Assembly (NCBI GenBank): GCA_041391225.1
Contig: JAWKOL010000010.1
Location: forward strand, 62,001-126,000
Length of the DNA stretch: 64,000 nt
Direction of reading: 5' to 3'
DNA from: RI-153 sp041391225
Lineage (GTDB): Bacteria; Chloroflexota; Anaerolineae; Caldilineales; Caldilineaceae
The notes under the pieces were generated by a model that had not been told where the DNA came from, searched no databases, and saw nothing but the letters and a program-made list of their open reading frames with translations. The translations under genes were made by a program, and so were the position numbers. Positions 38,519-48,114 of the stretch are shown in pieces; position 1 is the first letter of the stretch, and each line of letters begins with the position of its first letter.

Positions 38519-39592
38519 ATGGACTTACTTTGGCCCTTGTTTTTGATTCTGCTCTTGCTCGTGCCGCTGGCGGTGGGGGCGTATGTGTGGATGCTGCGCC
38601 GCAAGCGTCAATTCGCGGTGCGCTATTCGAGTTTGTCCTTGATCCGCGCCGCCATGCCGCAGCATTCACGGTTACGCCGTCACCTGCCTTTCGCCATGTT
38701 TTTGCTGGCCATGAGCAGCCTGATCCTGGCCATGGCCCGCCCGGTAACCATCACCAGTGTGCCTGCCGGGCAGACAACGATTGTGCTGGCGCTGGACGTG
38801 TCGCGCAGCATGTGCTCCAACGACATTGAACCGACGCGCCTCCACGCCGCCAAGGACGCGGCCCAGAACTTCATCCGTCGCCAGCCGTCGAACACGCAGA
38901 TCGGCATTGTGGCCTTCGCCGGTTTCGGTGAACTGGTGCAGTCGCCCACCACCGATCAGGAGTTGCTGGCCGACGTCGTAGAAAGCCTGATCACCGGGCG
39001 AAGGACGGCCATCGGCAGCGCCATCCTCGAATCCATCGACGCCATCGCCGAAGTGGACACCAGCGTCGCGCCCAGCACGCGCAGTTCATCCGACCCAGCC
39101 GTGACCGCCGTCCCCAACGGCGCCTACGCGCCCAGTATCATCGTCCTCTTGACCGATGGGGCGAGCAACGCCGGTCCTGAGCCGCTGATTGCGGCGCAAC
39201 AGGCCGTAGACCGCGGCATCCGTGTCTACACCATCGGCTTCGGCACCGCCAACGGCGGCGTCATGGACTGCTCGGGCCTCATCGCGCAGGGCGATCCGTG
39301 GGGCAGCGGCCCTGGCGATCCCTTCAGTTGGGGCGGTGGCTGGGGTGGCGGCGGTGGCCGCTTCCGCCGCGGCATCGACGAAGAGACGCTGATGCGCGTC
39401 TCCGAAATGACCGGCGCCGAATACTACGCCCCTGAAAGCGCCGACGAACTGCAAGAAGTCTTCGAGAACCTACCCACGTCCTTGATCATGCGCCACGAAA
39501 CCACCGAAGTCAGCTTCGCCTTCACCTCGCTGGGCGCGATCCTCGTCCTGGCGGCGCTGGGATTGTCCATGAAGTGGAATCCGTTACAGTAG
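38519..39592 (+). CDS. BatA-like VWA membrane protein 2
   Basis: A 357-residue paralogue of the preceding protein with the same topology: N-terminal helices, VWA with LALDVSRSMCSNDIEPTRLH (about residue 90, MIDAS D-x-S-x-S kept) and VLLTDGASNAGPEP (about 205), and a C-terminal helix. A Gly/Trp-rich insert, PFSWGGGWGGGGGRFRRG (about 260-278), is absent from the first copy. Start ATG 38519 with TTGGAGG 8 nt upstream. Last gene of the operon; a hairpin with T-run follows. Confidence 0.88.
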   Translation: MDLLWPLFLILLLLVPLAVGAYVWMLRRKRQFAVRYSSLSLIRAAMPQHSRLRRHLPFAMFLLAMSSLILAMARPVTITSVPAGQTTIVLALDVSRSMCSNDIEPTRLHAAKDAAQNFIRRQPSNTQIGIVAFAGFGELVQSPTTDQELLADVVESLITGRRTAIGSAILESIDAIAEVDTSVAPSTRSSSDPAVTAVPNGAYAPSIIVLLTDGASNAGPEPLIAAQQAVDRGIRVYTIGFGTANGGVMDCSGLIAQGDPWGSGPGDPFSWGGGWGGGGGRFRRGIDEETLMRVSEMTGAEYYAPESADELQEVFENLPTSLIMRHETTEVSFAFTSLGAILVLAALGLSMKWNPLQ

Positions 39593-39593
39593 G

Positions 39594-39719
39594 GATTGGG
39601 GACTGGGGATCAGGGACTGGGGACTGGGTAGAGTCAATTGGTCTGAAAAAGCGATGATGGGATGATGAGGATGATGGGTCGTGTAGACCATCATCCTCAT
39701 CATCCCATCATCTTTTGTT
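39594..39719 (+). terminator. GGGGACT tract and GATGATGG hairpin acting as operon terminator
   Basis: A GGGGACT/GGGGATC tract starts at the VWA stop (39594-39630). Then GATGATGGGATGATGAGG and following (39653-39680) pairs with 39686-39712 over about 27 bp with a 5-nt loop, followed by TTTTGTTT (39713-39720). The long stem plus T-run is a credible intrinsic terminator, making this the one GATGATGG element with an evident classical role. Confidence 0.8.
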
Positions 39720-39805
39720 TACCCCACCAACGGCCCCGATCCGCGCCAACTCACTCCTCCCAATCCCCAATCACAAATCCCCAATCACAAATATTCACAA
39801 ATATA

Positions 39806-39839
39806 TTGACATCTACCCCATCACCTGTTAACCTTAACA
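39806..39839 (+). promoter_or_regulatory. araA promoter with LacI-type operator
   Basis: TTGACA at 39806-39811 and TTAACC at 39828-39833 with a 16-bp spacer. Over the -10 lies TGTTAA-CC-TTAACA (39826-39839), a two-fold element that fits the LacI-family half-site rule TGTTAA with a 2-bp centre. The LacI-family regulator at 41651 is the obvious ligand-controlled repressor. No second copy was found elsewhere in the window. Confidence 0.65.
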
Positions 39840-40011
39840 TCATCAGTCTTCGCTTCGGATTTTAGCGCCGCACTGGATCTCCACCCCACTGGAGTTGCAG
39901 GGCGGTAAATTCCTATTTTCTTCTTTGGCGTACTTTGTGACAGGCAATTCGACGTTGCCTGGTTTGCCTTGCCCCGGTACGCCGCCATCCACCCCGCACG
40001 AGGAGCGTTTC

Positions 40012-41529
40012 ATGGCTGAAAAAATCTTCCAACCGCTCGAACTTTGGTTTGTCACCGGCAGCCAGCATTTGTATGGACCGGAGGCGCTGGAACAGGTCGC
40101 CGAGGACGCCCGCCAGGTCGCCGCGGCGTTGGACGCGTCCGCCGCGCTGTCGGTGAACGTGGTCTTCCGCCCGATTGTGACCACACCCGACGAGATCCGC
40201 CGCGTCTGCATCGAGGCCAACAGCGCCGAAAACTGCATCGGCATCGTGGCATGGATGCACACCTTTTCCCCCGCCAAGATGTGGATCGCCGGGCTGTCGC
40301 AGCTCAACAAGCCGTTGCTGCAACTACACACCCAATACGGCCGCGACATCCCGTGGGACAGCATCGACATGGATTTCATGAACCTGCACCAAACCGCGCA
40401 CGGTGGCCGTGAGTTCGGCTTCATGGGCGCACGGCTGCGCATTGCCCACAAGGTTGTGGTGGGCCATTGGCAGGATCCCGAAACCGTCGCCGAAGTGGAT
40501 GTGTGGGCGCGCGCCGCGGCGGCCTGGCACGATTCGCAGAACATGAAGATCGCCCGCTTCGGCGACAACATGCGCGAAGTCGCCGTCACCGAGGGTGACA
40601 AGGTGTCGGCGCAGATCCAGTTCGGCTACGCCACAAACGGCTACGGCCTGGGCGATCTAGTGCCGCATGTCAACGCCGCCACCGAACAGCAGATCGACGA
40701 TCTGATCGAAGAGTACGAAAGCGCTTACACCCTGGCCGCGCCGCTTCAGGTCGGCGGCGACATGCGCTACGCCCTGCGCGACGCCGCCGCCATCGAGATC
40801 GGCATCCGCTCCTTCCTCACCGCGGGCGGCTTCAAAGCCTACACCGACACCTTCGAGAACCTGCATGGTCTCAAGCAACTGCCCGGCCTGCCGTCGCAGC
40901 GCTTGATGGCCGACGGCTACGGCTTCGGCGCGGAAGGTGACTGGAAGACGGCGGCGCTGGTGCGATCCATGAAGTTCATGGCGCAAGGACTGCCCGGCGG
41001 CACGTCGTTCATGGAAGACTACACCTATCACTTCTCGCCCGACGGCATGAAGGTGCTGGGCGCGCACATGCTGGAGATCTGCCCCACCATCGCCGACGGC
41101 AAACCCAACGTGGAAGTGCATCCGCTGGGCATCGGCGGCAAGGCCGATCCTGTGCGCCTGGTCTTCGACGTGCCTGCCGGTCCTGGCCTCAACGCCACCG
41201 TCATCGACCTGGGCGACCGCTATCGCATGTTGGTCAACACCGTGGACACCGTTGTCCCTGACGCGCCGCTGCCCAAACTGCCCGTGGCGCGTGCGCTGTG
41301 GATCCCCCACCCGAACCTGAAAATTGCCGCGTCGGCATGGATGATCGGCGGCGGCGCGCACCACACCGGCTTCAGCCAGGCGCTCACCGTGCAACACCTG
41401 CAAGACTTTGCCGAAATGGCCGGCATCGAATTCGCCCTGATCGACCCATCCACCACGCTCTACGATTTCAAAAACACGCTGCGGTGGAATGATTTGTACT
41501 ATCATTCGACGGGGCTGCGAGGGTGGTAA
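40012..41529 (+). CDS. araA: L-arabinose isomerase
   Basis: A 505-residue enzyme converting L-arabinose to L-ribulose. ELWFVTGSQHLYGPEALEQV opens the protein; WMHTFSPAKMWIAGL, HTQYGRDIPWDSIDMDFMNLHQ (in two blocks) and GFGAEGDWKTAALVRSMKFM (catalytic and metal Glu region) are intact, as is EDYTYHFSPDG with the second metal Glu and His. Mn-dependent homo-oligomer in the family. ATG 40012 with GAGGAG. The stop sits at the start of a GCGTAAT hairpin. First gene of the arabinose operon. Confidence 0.96.
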   Translation: MAEKIFQPLELWFVTGSQHLYGPEALEQVAEDARQVAAALDASAALSVNVVFRPIVTTPDEIRRVCIEANSAENCIGIVAWMHTFSPAKMWIAGLSQLNKPLLQLHTQYGRDIPWDSIDMDFMNLHQTAHGGREFGFMGARLRIAHKVVVGHWQDPETVAEVDVWARAAAAWHDSQNMKIARFGDNMREVAVTEGDKVSAQIQFGYATNGYGLGDLVPHVNAATEQQIDDLIEEYESAYTLAAPLQVGGDMRYALRDAAAIEIGIRSFLTAGGFKAYTDTFENLHGLKQLPGLPSQRLMADGYGFGAEGDWKTAALVRSMKFMAQGLPGGTSFMEDYTYHFSPDGMKVLGAHMLEICPTIADGKPNVEVHPLGIGGKADPVRLVFDVPAGPGLNATVIDLGDRYRMLVNTVDTVVPDAPLPKLPVARALWIPHPNLKIAASAWMIGGGAHHTGFSQALTVQHLQDFAEMAGIEFALIDPSTTLYDFKNTLRWNDLYYHSTGLRGW

Positions 41530-41621
41530 TTCGTAATTCGTAATGCGTAATTGGTCAAGCACGATTGGTGCTTCATTGGCGAATTGCACTCTAAGAATTA
41601 CGGATTACGTATTACGCATTT
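41525..41621. repeat. GCGTAAT-family hairpin between araA and lacI
   Basis: GGTAATTCGTAATTCGTAAT and following (41525-41552) pairs with 41596-41621. It begins at the araA stop codon and ends before the ribosome site CAGGAG (41638). The loop word ATTGCACT also occurs in the loop of the element at 44508. Confidence 0.85.
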
Positions 41622-41650
41622 CACTCTCTCACGCACCACAGGAGCCACCC

Positions 41651-42670
41651 ATGCGCAACCGCAGAGTCACCATCGTCGAAATTGCGCGCGAGGCCGGGGT
41701 CTCGGCGCAGACGGTTTCGCGCGTGGTGAATGGACACGTCAACGTGGCCGAGGAGACGCGGCTGCGTGTGCAGGAGATCATCGACCGGCGCGGATATCAT
41801 CCCAGCCGGTTGGCGCGCAGCCTGCTCAGCGGCAGCAGCAACACGATTGGCGTGGTCAGCTTTGGGTTGGGGCTGTACGGTCCTTCGCAGACGTTGGCGG
41901 GGATTGTGCGGCAGGCCAACCAGCAAGGATACACCGTCCTCCCGCAGATGCTCACCGACGCCATTACGCACAATCCGCAGCGCATCGTCGGTCAGTTCAT
42001 CGAATCGCACGTGGACGGCGTGATCTGGGCCGTGCCTGAAATCGGTAACAACCTCGACTGGGTCGTAGACAGTGTGGCCGAGTTCGATCTGCCCATCGTC
42101 TTCATCACCATGCAGCGTCGGCCCGGCGTCACCAGCGTGCGCGTGGACAACCGCCGCGGCGGACGCCAAGCCGTGGATCACCTCATCGCCCGCGGACGGC
42201 GCAAGCTGGGGCTGATCAACGGCAGCCACGCCTGGTGGGAAGCACAGGAACGCGACCATGGCTGGCGAGAGTCGCTCATCGCCCACGATCTCCCGGTCGA
42301 TGACACGCTGATCGCCGAGGGCGACTGGTCCGCGGCCAGTGGCGAAGTCGCGCTGAGCGTGCTGCTCGCCCGTCACCCCGACGTGGACGGCGTCTTCGTG
42401 GCCAACGACAGCATGGCGCTGGGCGCGATCAAGGCCGCCCGGTCCTTGGGCCGCCGCGTCCCCGAAGACGTGGCCGTCGTCGGCTTCGACGACATGCCCG
42501 AATCCGCATTCTTCTATCCAGCCCTCACCACCATCCACCAGGATCTTGATCGCGTCGGTAGCCAGGCCGTGGGCGCGCTGCACGCCCTGCTCAACGGCGC
42601 GGTGGACCCCAACCCCGACGGCGACGAGATCGTGATCGGGCCGCGGTTGGTGGTGAGGGAAAGCGCGTGA
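41651..42670 (+). CDS. LacI-family transcriptional regulator
   Basis: A 339-residue regulator. N-terminal helix-turn-helix TIVEIAREAGVSAQTVSRVV (about residues 7-26) with the hinge SRLARSLLSGSSNTIGV, then a periplasmic-binding-protein-like sensor to the end (GVFVANDSMALGAIKAARSL and VVGFDDMPESAFFYPALTTI). Such proteins release their operator on binding a sugar. Its place inside the ara operon, and the TGTTAA-CC-TTAACA site at the araA promoter, suggest an autoregulated arabinose repressor. Confidence 0.93.
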   Translation: MRNRRVTIVEIAREAGVSAQTVSRVVNGHVNVAEETRLRVQEIIDRRGYHPSRLARSLLSGSSNTIGVVSFGLGLYGPSQTLAGIVRQANQQGYTVLPQMLTDAITHNPQRIVGQFIESHVDGVIWAVPEIGNNLDWVVDSVAEFDLPIVFITMQRRPGVTSVRVDNRRGGRQAVDHLIARGRRKLGLINGSHAWWEAQERDHGWRESLIAHDLPVDDTLIAEGDWSAASGEVALSVLLARHPDVDGVFVANDSMALGAIKAARSLGRRVPEDVAVVGFDDMPESAFFYPALTTIHQDLDRVGSQAVGALHALLNGAVDPNPDGDEIVIGPRLVVRESA

Positions 42671-42683
42671 TATTTACGATTTT

Positions 42684-42802
42684 TGATTGACGATTTACGA
42701 TTGTCTCGTTGAGTATGTGACGCCGTTGTGGGAAAGACTCATCGGGAAGCTGATCCAGATAACCGTTCACTCGCTCAACACGACAATCGTCAATCGTCAA
42801 TC
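42684..42802. repeat. GATTGAC/GATTTAC hairpin between lacI and araB
   Basis: The arm at 42684-42712 (GATTGACGATTTACGATTG and following CTCGTTGAG) pairs with 42774-42802 nearly perfectly around a 61-nt loop. Heptamer words GATTGAC, GATTTAC and GATTGTC are in tandem. Ends 14 bp before CAGGAG of araB. Confidence 0.85.
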
Positions 42803-42825
42803 GGAAATTCTCCCAGGAGCAAACC

Positions 42826-44498
42826 ATGTCCAATACAAAATACACAATCGGCGTTGACTACGGCACCGAATCAGGACGTGCGGTGCTGGTGAATGTGGCT
42901 ACCGGCGAAGAGGTGGCGACGGCGGTGCATACCTACGGCGACGGCGTGATCGACGAGCACCTGCCCGGTGACAGCAAACCACTGCCCCCCGATTTCGCCC
43001 TGCAGAACCCGCAAGACTACATCGAAGTGCTCAAGGCGACGATCCCACGGGTGCTGGCCGAAGCGGGCGTCAGCCCCGAGGACGTGATCGGCATCGGCAC
43101 CGACTTCACCGCCTGCACCATGCTGCCGGTGAAGGCCGACGGCACGCCGCTCTGCCAGATCCCCGAACTGCGCAACAATCCGTTTTCCTGGATCAAGCTG
43201 TGGAAGCACCACGCCGCCCAGCCTGAAGCCAACAAACTCAACGCCATCGCCGAAGAGCGGGGCGAGGAATGGCTGGGCCTCTACGGCGGCAAGATTTCGT
43301 CGGAGTGGATGATCCCCAAGATCTGGGAGACGCTGAACAAAGCGCCCGAGATCTTCGACGCCGCCGACCGCTTCGTGGAAGCCGCCGACTGGATCGTGTG
43401 GCAACTCACCGGCCAGGAACGGCGCCTCCTGCACCGCGGGCTACAAAGCGATCTGGAACAAGGAGAAGGGCTATCCCGGCAGTGATTTCTTCGCCGCCCT
43501 CGACCTGCGGCTGGCTGACCTCACCAGCACCAAGCTATCCACCGAGATCTACCCGCTGGGCGAGCGCCGGTTCGTTGACGCCCGAAATGGCGGCGCAGAT
43601 CAGGTTGAAGCCGGGCATCGCCGTCCCCATCGGCAACGTGGACGCGCACGTCGCCGTCCCCGCGTCCACCGTCACCGCGCCGGGGACGATGGTGATGATC
43701 ATGGGCACTTCTACCTGTCACCTGGTGATGGGCGACGAGGAAAAGGTCGTCGAGGGCATGTGCGGTGTGGTGGAAGACGGCATCGTGGCCGGGCTGTACG
43801 GCTACGAAGCGGGGCAGTCTTGTGTGGGCGATCACTTTGCCTGGCTCACCGACAACTGCGTGCCGCCATCCTATTTCGAGGAAGCCGAACAGCGCGGCGT
43901 CAACATCCACCAACTGCTGGAAGAGAAGGCCGCAGCGCAGAAGCCGGGCGAACACGGTCTGCTGGCGCTGGACTGGTGGAACGGCAACCGCTCCGTCCTC
44001 GTGGACGTGGACCTGACCGGCATGATGGTGGGCATGACGCTGGCCACCAAGGCCGAGGACATAATACACGCCCTGATCGAGGCCACCGCCTATGGCACCC
44101 GCGTCATCGTCGAATCGTTCGAGGAGAGCGGCGTCCCCATCAACGAGTTGGTGGCCGCCGGTGGCCTGCCCGGGCGCAACAAGCTGCTCATGCAGATCTA
44201 CGCCGACGTCACCGGGCGTGAGATCAAGATCAGCGGCACCGAACAGGCCGGGGCCAAAGGATCGGCCATGTTTGCCGCCGTGGCAGCAGGCAAAGCCGCG
44301 GGTGGCTACGACGACATCGTCGACGCCGCTGCCCACATGGCCACCCTGCAAGACATCGTCTACAAACCCATTCCCGAGCACGTCGAAGTCTACAACGAAC
44401 TCTACGCCGACTACCTCATCCTCCACGACTACTTCGGTCGCGGCGCAAATGATGTGATGAAGCGGCTGAAAGCGTTGCGGAAGAGAGTGCGAGGGTAA
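42826..44498 (+). CDS. araB: Ribulokinase (two frameshifts)
   Basis: FGGY-family sugar kinase phosphorylating L-ribulose to L-ribulose 5-phosphate. The ATP-binding start YTIGVDYGTESGRAVLV, then GIGTDFTACTMLPV, and in the second half GNVDAHVAVPAS, MIMGTSTCHLVM and LVAAGGLPGRNKLLMQIYAD are typical of AraB. The frame changes near 43422 and back near 43565; in between the alternate frame reads a sensible continuation (YKAIWNKEKGYPGSDFFAAL), so indels are likely. About 557 residues. CAGGAG precedes ATG 42826. Confidence 0.92.
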
Positions 44499-44507
44499 AG
44501 AATAACT

Positions 44508-44613
44508 CGTAATGCGTAATGCGTGATTTGTAAAGTTTGTTGTCGGTGCGACTCGTTCGATTACGCGTCGAGATTGCACTTGTCGAATTACGCATTACGC
44601 ATCACGCATTACG
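44508..44613. repeat. GCGTAAT-family hairpin between araB and araD
   Basis: CGTAATGCGTAATGCGTGAT (44508 on) pairs with 44586-44613 (ATTACGCATTACGCATCACG and following). It starts just after the araB stop and ends next to GAAAGG of araD. Confidence 0.85.
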
Positions 44614-44626
44614 AAAGGTTGCTCCA

Positions 44627-45272
44627 ATGCTCGAATCCCTCAAAGAACAGCTCTACCATCTGCACCTGGAACTACCCAAGAACGACCTCGTCAAGTGGAC
44701 CGGCGGCAATGTCAGCGCGCGGGACCCGGAGTCGGGGTTGGTGGTGATCAAGCCCAGCGGGGTGCGCTATGAGCACTTGCGGCCTGAGCACCACGTGGTG
44801 GTCGATCTCGACGGCAACATTGTGGAGGGCGATCTCAGCCCGTCCTCCGACACGTTGAGCCACTGCTACATCTACCGTCACCGGCCCGATGTCAACGGTG
44901 TGGTGCACACCCACTCGCCCTACGCCACGGCGTTCGCGGCGGTGGGCAAGTCGATCCCCGTCTGCCTTACCGCCATCGCCGACGAGTTCGGCGGGCCGAT
45001 TCCGCTGGCCGGCTTCGCCCTCATCGGCAGCGAGGCCATCGGCAAGCAGGTAATCGACAACATCGGTGACAGCAAAGCGGTACTGCTGCGCCAACATGGC
45101 GTCTTCACCATCGGCAAGAACGCTGAAGCCGCGGTCAAAGCCGCGGTCATGACCGAAGACGTCGCCAAGTCCGTATGGCTGGCTATGCAGATCGGCCAGA
45201 TCGAGGAGATCCCCGCCGAGGACGTGGCGAAGCTGTACGACCGGTATTCGAGATGTGTATGGGCAGAGATAA
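44627..45272 (+). CDS. araD: L-ribulose-5-phosphate 4-epimerase
   Basis: Class II aldolase/epimerase giving D-xylulose 5-phosphate. WTGGNVSARDPESGLVVIKP (about residue 24), the zinc His pair in VVHTHSPYATAFA (about 93) and the third His in LLRQHGVFTIG are intact. The given frame runs to 45307 with an unlikely tail. One extra base near 45253 yields DVYGQR and a TAA at 45270-45272, the expected AraD C-terminus, so I end the gene there. About 215 residues. Overlaps the next start by 14 nt. Confidence 0.92.
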
Positions 45273-46241
45273 CATCGCCTTCATCGGCAGCGGTAACTGA
45301 AGCGTAAGTATCATTTCCGGCGCTGGCGCACGTACGGGATGATGTGGACGCGCCCGCGATCCGGCTGCGCGGGATCTTCAGCCTGGATCAGGGGACCGCT
45401 CAGGCGGTGGCGACGCAGTACGGCTTCGAGCGGGTCTATGCGTCCATGCACGAGGTGCTGGCCGACGACGAGATCGACGCCTTCGCCGGTGGCGGTGTCA
45501 CCGGAGGCGCTGGTGTCGGTGATCGAGCAGATTGCGCCGCGCGGACTGCCCATCTTCTCCGAAAAGCCGCCGGGGATCAGCAGCGCGCAGGCGCAACGGC
45601 TGGCCGATCTGGTGACAACGACCAATGTGGTGGCCTTCAACCGGCGCTTCACCCCGCTCAACAACGTCTTCAAAAAGATTGTTGACGAGATGGACGATCT
45701 CTTCTTCGTCGAAGGTCACTTCTTCCGCCACAACCGCCAGGACCCGTCCTTCGCCCTCGAAACCGGCATCCACTGGATCAACTTCATGACGTACCTGTTC
45801 GGGCCGATCCAGGCGGCGCGCACCGAACGCCGTCCGCATCCGCAGAACGAAACGTGGATCCGCGTTTCCGATCTCACCTTCGCGAGTGGACTGCGTGGGC
45901 TGCTCAAGATTTTCCCTTGCACCGGGGCGCAGGGTGAACGGTTGGAAGTCCACAGCCCGCAACGCACGGCCTTCCTCTACGGGCCGCTGTGGGAAGACGA
46001 CGGCGAGATTGTGATCGAGGAAAATGTCTTCGCGCCGGTGTTGCACGAACAGCGACTGCTGCGTCGCACCATCCCCGGCGGCACAGGACCGGAGATCGTC
46101 GAGCGCGGCATCGTGGGCGAGTACGTGGAGTTTTTCCACGCCATTCACAGCGGCGCGCCCACTCGATCCAACTTCCAAAACGCGGTCAAGTCCATGCGCG
46201 TGGCCGAGGCCATCGAGGCCGGGATCGACTTTGAAGATTGA
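45259..46241 (+). CDS. Gfo/Idh/MocA-type oxidoreductase, frameshifted
   Basis: NAD(P)-dependent sugar or polyol dehydrogenase family. The Rossmann start NIAFIGSGN is at 45271, followed after two frame changes by FPALAHVRDDVDAPAIRLRG (about 45325) and then by PIFSEKPPGISSAQAQRLAD (EKP motif), VVAFNRRFTPLNNVF and GHFFRHNRQDPSFALETGIHW (in two blocks). Breaks lie near 45297, 45320 and 45495. About 325 residues if repaired. It overlaps araD, suggesting that it works on a pentose or related sugar in the same pathway; the substrate is unknown. Confidence 0.8.
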
Positions 46242-46251
46242 GGAGGCAGTC

Positions 46252-47016
46252 ATGAAACTCAGTGGACGCGTCGCTTTGATCACCGGCGCGGGGAGTGGCA
46301 TCGGCGCGGCGACGGCGTGGCGCATGGCCGAGGAAGGCGCAAAGATCGCGGTGACCGGCCTGCCCGCCGCCGCCGTGGAGCAGGTGGCCGCGGATCTGCG
46401 CGCCGCCGGTCATGAGGCCATCGCCGTGGTCGCCGACGTGGCGGACGGCGCACAGGTGGCCGCCGCCGTGGCAAAGACAGTGGACGCGTGGGGCAAACTC
46501 GACATCCTCGTCCCCAACGCCGGCATCCAACTCCACCGCGAGGACCACGACCTGCACACCCTGCCCGAGGACGTGTGGGATCGCACGCAGAACGTCAACT
46601 ACCGCGGCGTCTTCCTCACGCTCAAGCATGGCCTGGCCCAGATGGTGGCGCAGGGGACCGGCGGCGTGGTGGTCATCGTCATTTCGGTGACGGCGTACAG
46701 CGGGCGTTCGGGCAACCCGGCCTATGTGGCGAGCAAACACGGGCTGATGGGGCTGAACCGCTACGTGGCCGTCCACTACGCCAAACATGGCATTCGCTGC
46801 GTGGCGGTCTGTCCTGGCGCGCTGGAGCGGACGCCCATGCACGACGATCACCCCGATCCCGAAGGCCGCGACGCACGCCTGCGAGCGCAGATCCCGCTGG
46901 GCCGACCCGGCACTCCCGACGACATCGCGCCGTTCATCACCTTCCTGGCGACGGACGATGCAAGTTATGCCAACGGGGCGGATTACCTGGTGGACGGTGG
47001 GTTGGCCGTCGCCTGA
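46252..47016 (+). CDS. Short-chain dehydrogenase/reductase
   Basis: A 254-residue classical SDR. TGAGSGIGAA (TGxxxGIG, residues 11-20), NAG in VPNAGIQLHRED, catalytic Ser in VIVISVTAY (about 146) and Y-x-x-x-K in YVASKHG (about 159-163). Family members oxidise sugars, sugar acids or hydroxy-acids with NAD(P). Starts 10 bp after the oxidoreductase with GAGGAGG. Together with the FAH and epimerase genes on the other strand it may form an oxidative sugar-acid route; the substrate is inferred only. Confidence 0.9.
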   Translation: MKLSGRVALITGAGSGIGAATAWRMAEEGAKIAVTGLPAAAVEQVAADLRAAGHEAIAVVADVADGAQVAAAVAKTVDAWGKLDILVPNAGIQLHREDHDLHTLPEDVWDRTQNVNYRGVFLTLKHGLAQMVAQGTGGVVVIVISVTAYSGRSGNPAYVASKHGLMGLNRYVAVHYAKHGIRCVAVCPGALERTPMHDDHPDPEGRDARLRAQIPLGRPGTPDDIAPFITFLATDDASYANGADYLVDGGLAVA

Positions 47017-47046
47017 CAACGTCGCCTGACAACAATGTGGGAAGAA

Positions 47047-47104
47047 CGCGATGATGGGATGATGATCTCGCCGAGATCATCATCCTCATCATCCCATCAT
47101 CGCG
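47047..47104. repeat. GATGATGG-family hairpin between convergent genes
   Basis: CGCGATGATGGGATGATGAT and following (47047-47070) pairs with 47072-47104 with an 8-nt extra on the right arm and a 1-nt loop. It lies between the SDR (plus) and epimerase (minus) ends, where a two-way stem would block read-through, but no T-run follows. Confidence 0.85.
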
Positions 47105-47131
47105 TCTACACTATCCAACTACCTCAGTTGC

Positions 47132-48112
47132 CTAATTCAACTGCGCCAGATCCACCTTGCCTGCACTCAGCAACGCCGCAAAACGGTCCGCTGTGTCGCG
47201 GATCGCAGCGCGTAACGCCGTGTGCGGTACGTCGCCGATGATGCTGCGCAGCCCGCTGTCGTCGAGATCGGCGGGGAAGGGGAGCAGGTTGTCTCCCTGC
47301 CAGGTGACCTGCGCGCTGGGCAGTTCCTCTTTGAGCACCGACACGAATTCGCCCACGTCAAGGACATCATTGCGCAGGTTGCAAGCGGTTGCGCCCTGGT
47401 AGCCGGAACGGGCGCAGGCGATGAACATCTTCGCTACGTCGTCGGCGTATTGCAGCGCCACGGGGCCGCCGAATTTGATGTGATACGGCTTGCCCGCCAC
47501 CGTCGCCAGGATCGCCTTGGCAATGTCCGACGTCATGCCCTGATCGCGGGCCACGCCGTAGACGATGTACGGGCGCAGGCCGATGCTGGGAATCTGCCAA
47601 TCCTGCCAGTAGATGCGCGCCGTCTCTTCGTTGGCGGTTTTGTAGACGCCGTAGAGCGTCTGCGGGATGCGGTCTACGTCATCGCGCACGGGCGTTTCGG
47701 GGTAGAGATTGCTCGGCCCGAGCACAGCCAACGAACTGGCGTAGGACAGCCCCTTCACCTGGCCCCAGTTTTCGCGGGCGGCTTCGAGGATGTTCACCGT
47801 GCCTACCACGTTCACCGCCGCACCCACCGACGGGTTGGCCCGACAGAAAGGCACCTGCAAGCCGGCCAGGTGGATGATGTGGGTGACGCCGTGTTCGGCC
47901 ACCATGCCCACCACAGCCTTGCGGTCGGTGACATCCAACTTGGTGAAGTGGATGCGCCCCAGTTCTTCATCCGAAAGCAGTTGACCGGGGCGGATCGGAT
48001 CGGTGGCCAGATCCGAGGCGACGATGTTGGCCCCTTCGGAAACCAGATTGCGTAGGACCCACGCCCCGATGCACCCCAGGGAACCGGTCAGCAGAAAGGT
48101 TTCGCCGCTCAT
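47132..48112 (-). CDS. NAD-dependent epimerase/dehydratase family protein
   Basis: A 326-residue extended SDR. The nucleotide-binding loop is TGSLGCIGAWVLRNL (residues 9-23), the acidic NAD residue in VASDLATD, HLAGLQ (about 80), and Y-x-x-x-K in YGVYKTANEE (about 155). Family members epimerise or oxidise sugar derivatives; the exact substrate is not evident. Its ATG is 2 nt after the stop of the FAH-family gene, so the two form an operon read toward the arabinose genes. Confidence 0.88.
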   Translation of the reverse strand: MSGETFLLTGSLGCIGAWVLRNLVSEGANIVASDLATDPIRPGQLLSDEELGRIHFTKLDVTDRKAVVGMVAEHGVTHIIHLAGLQVPFCRANPSVGAAVNVVGTVNILEAARENWGQVKGLSYASSLAVLGPSNLYPETPVRDDVDRIPQTLYGVYKTANEETARIYWQDWQIPSIGLRPYIVYGVARDQGMTSDIAKAILATVAGKPYHIKFGGPVALQYADDVAKMFIACARSGYQGATACNLRNDVLDVGEFVSVLKEELPSAQVTWQGDNLLPFPADLDDSGLRSIIGDVPHTALRAAIRDTADRFAALLSAGKVDLAQLN

Positions 48113-48114
48113 GG

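Noticed and set aside
43422..43565. Programmed frameshift in araB
   Set aside because: No slippery sequence with a following stem. Both changes look like single-base indels, and other genes in the window show the same.
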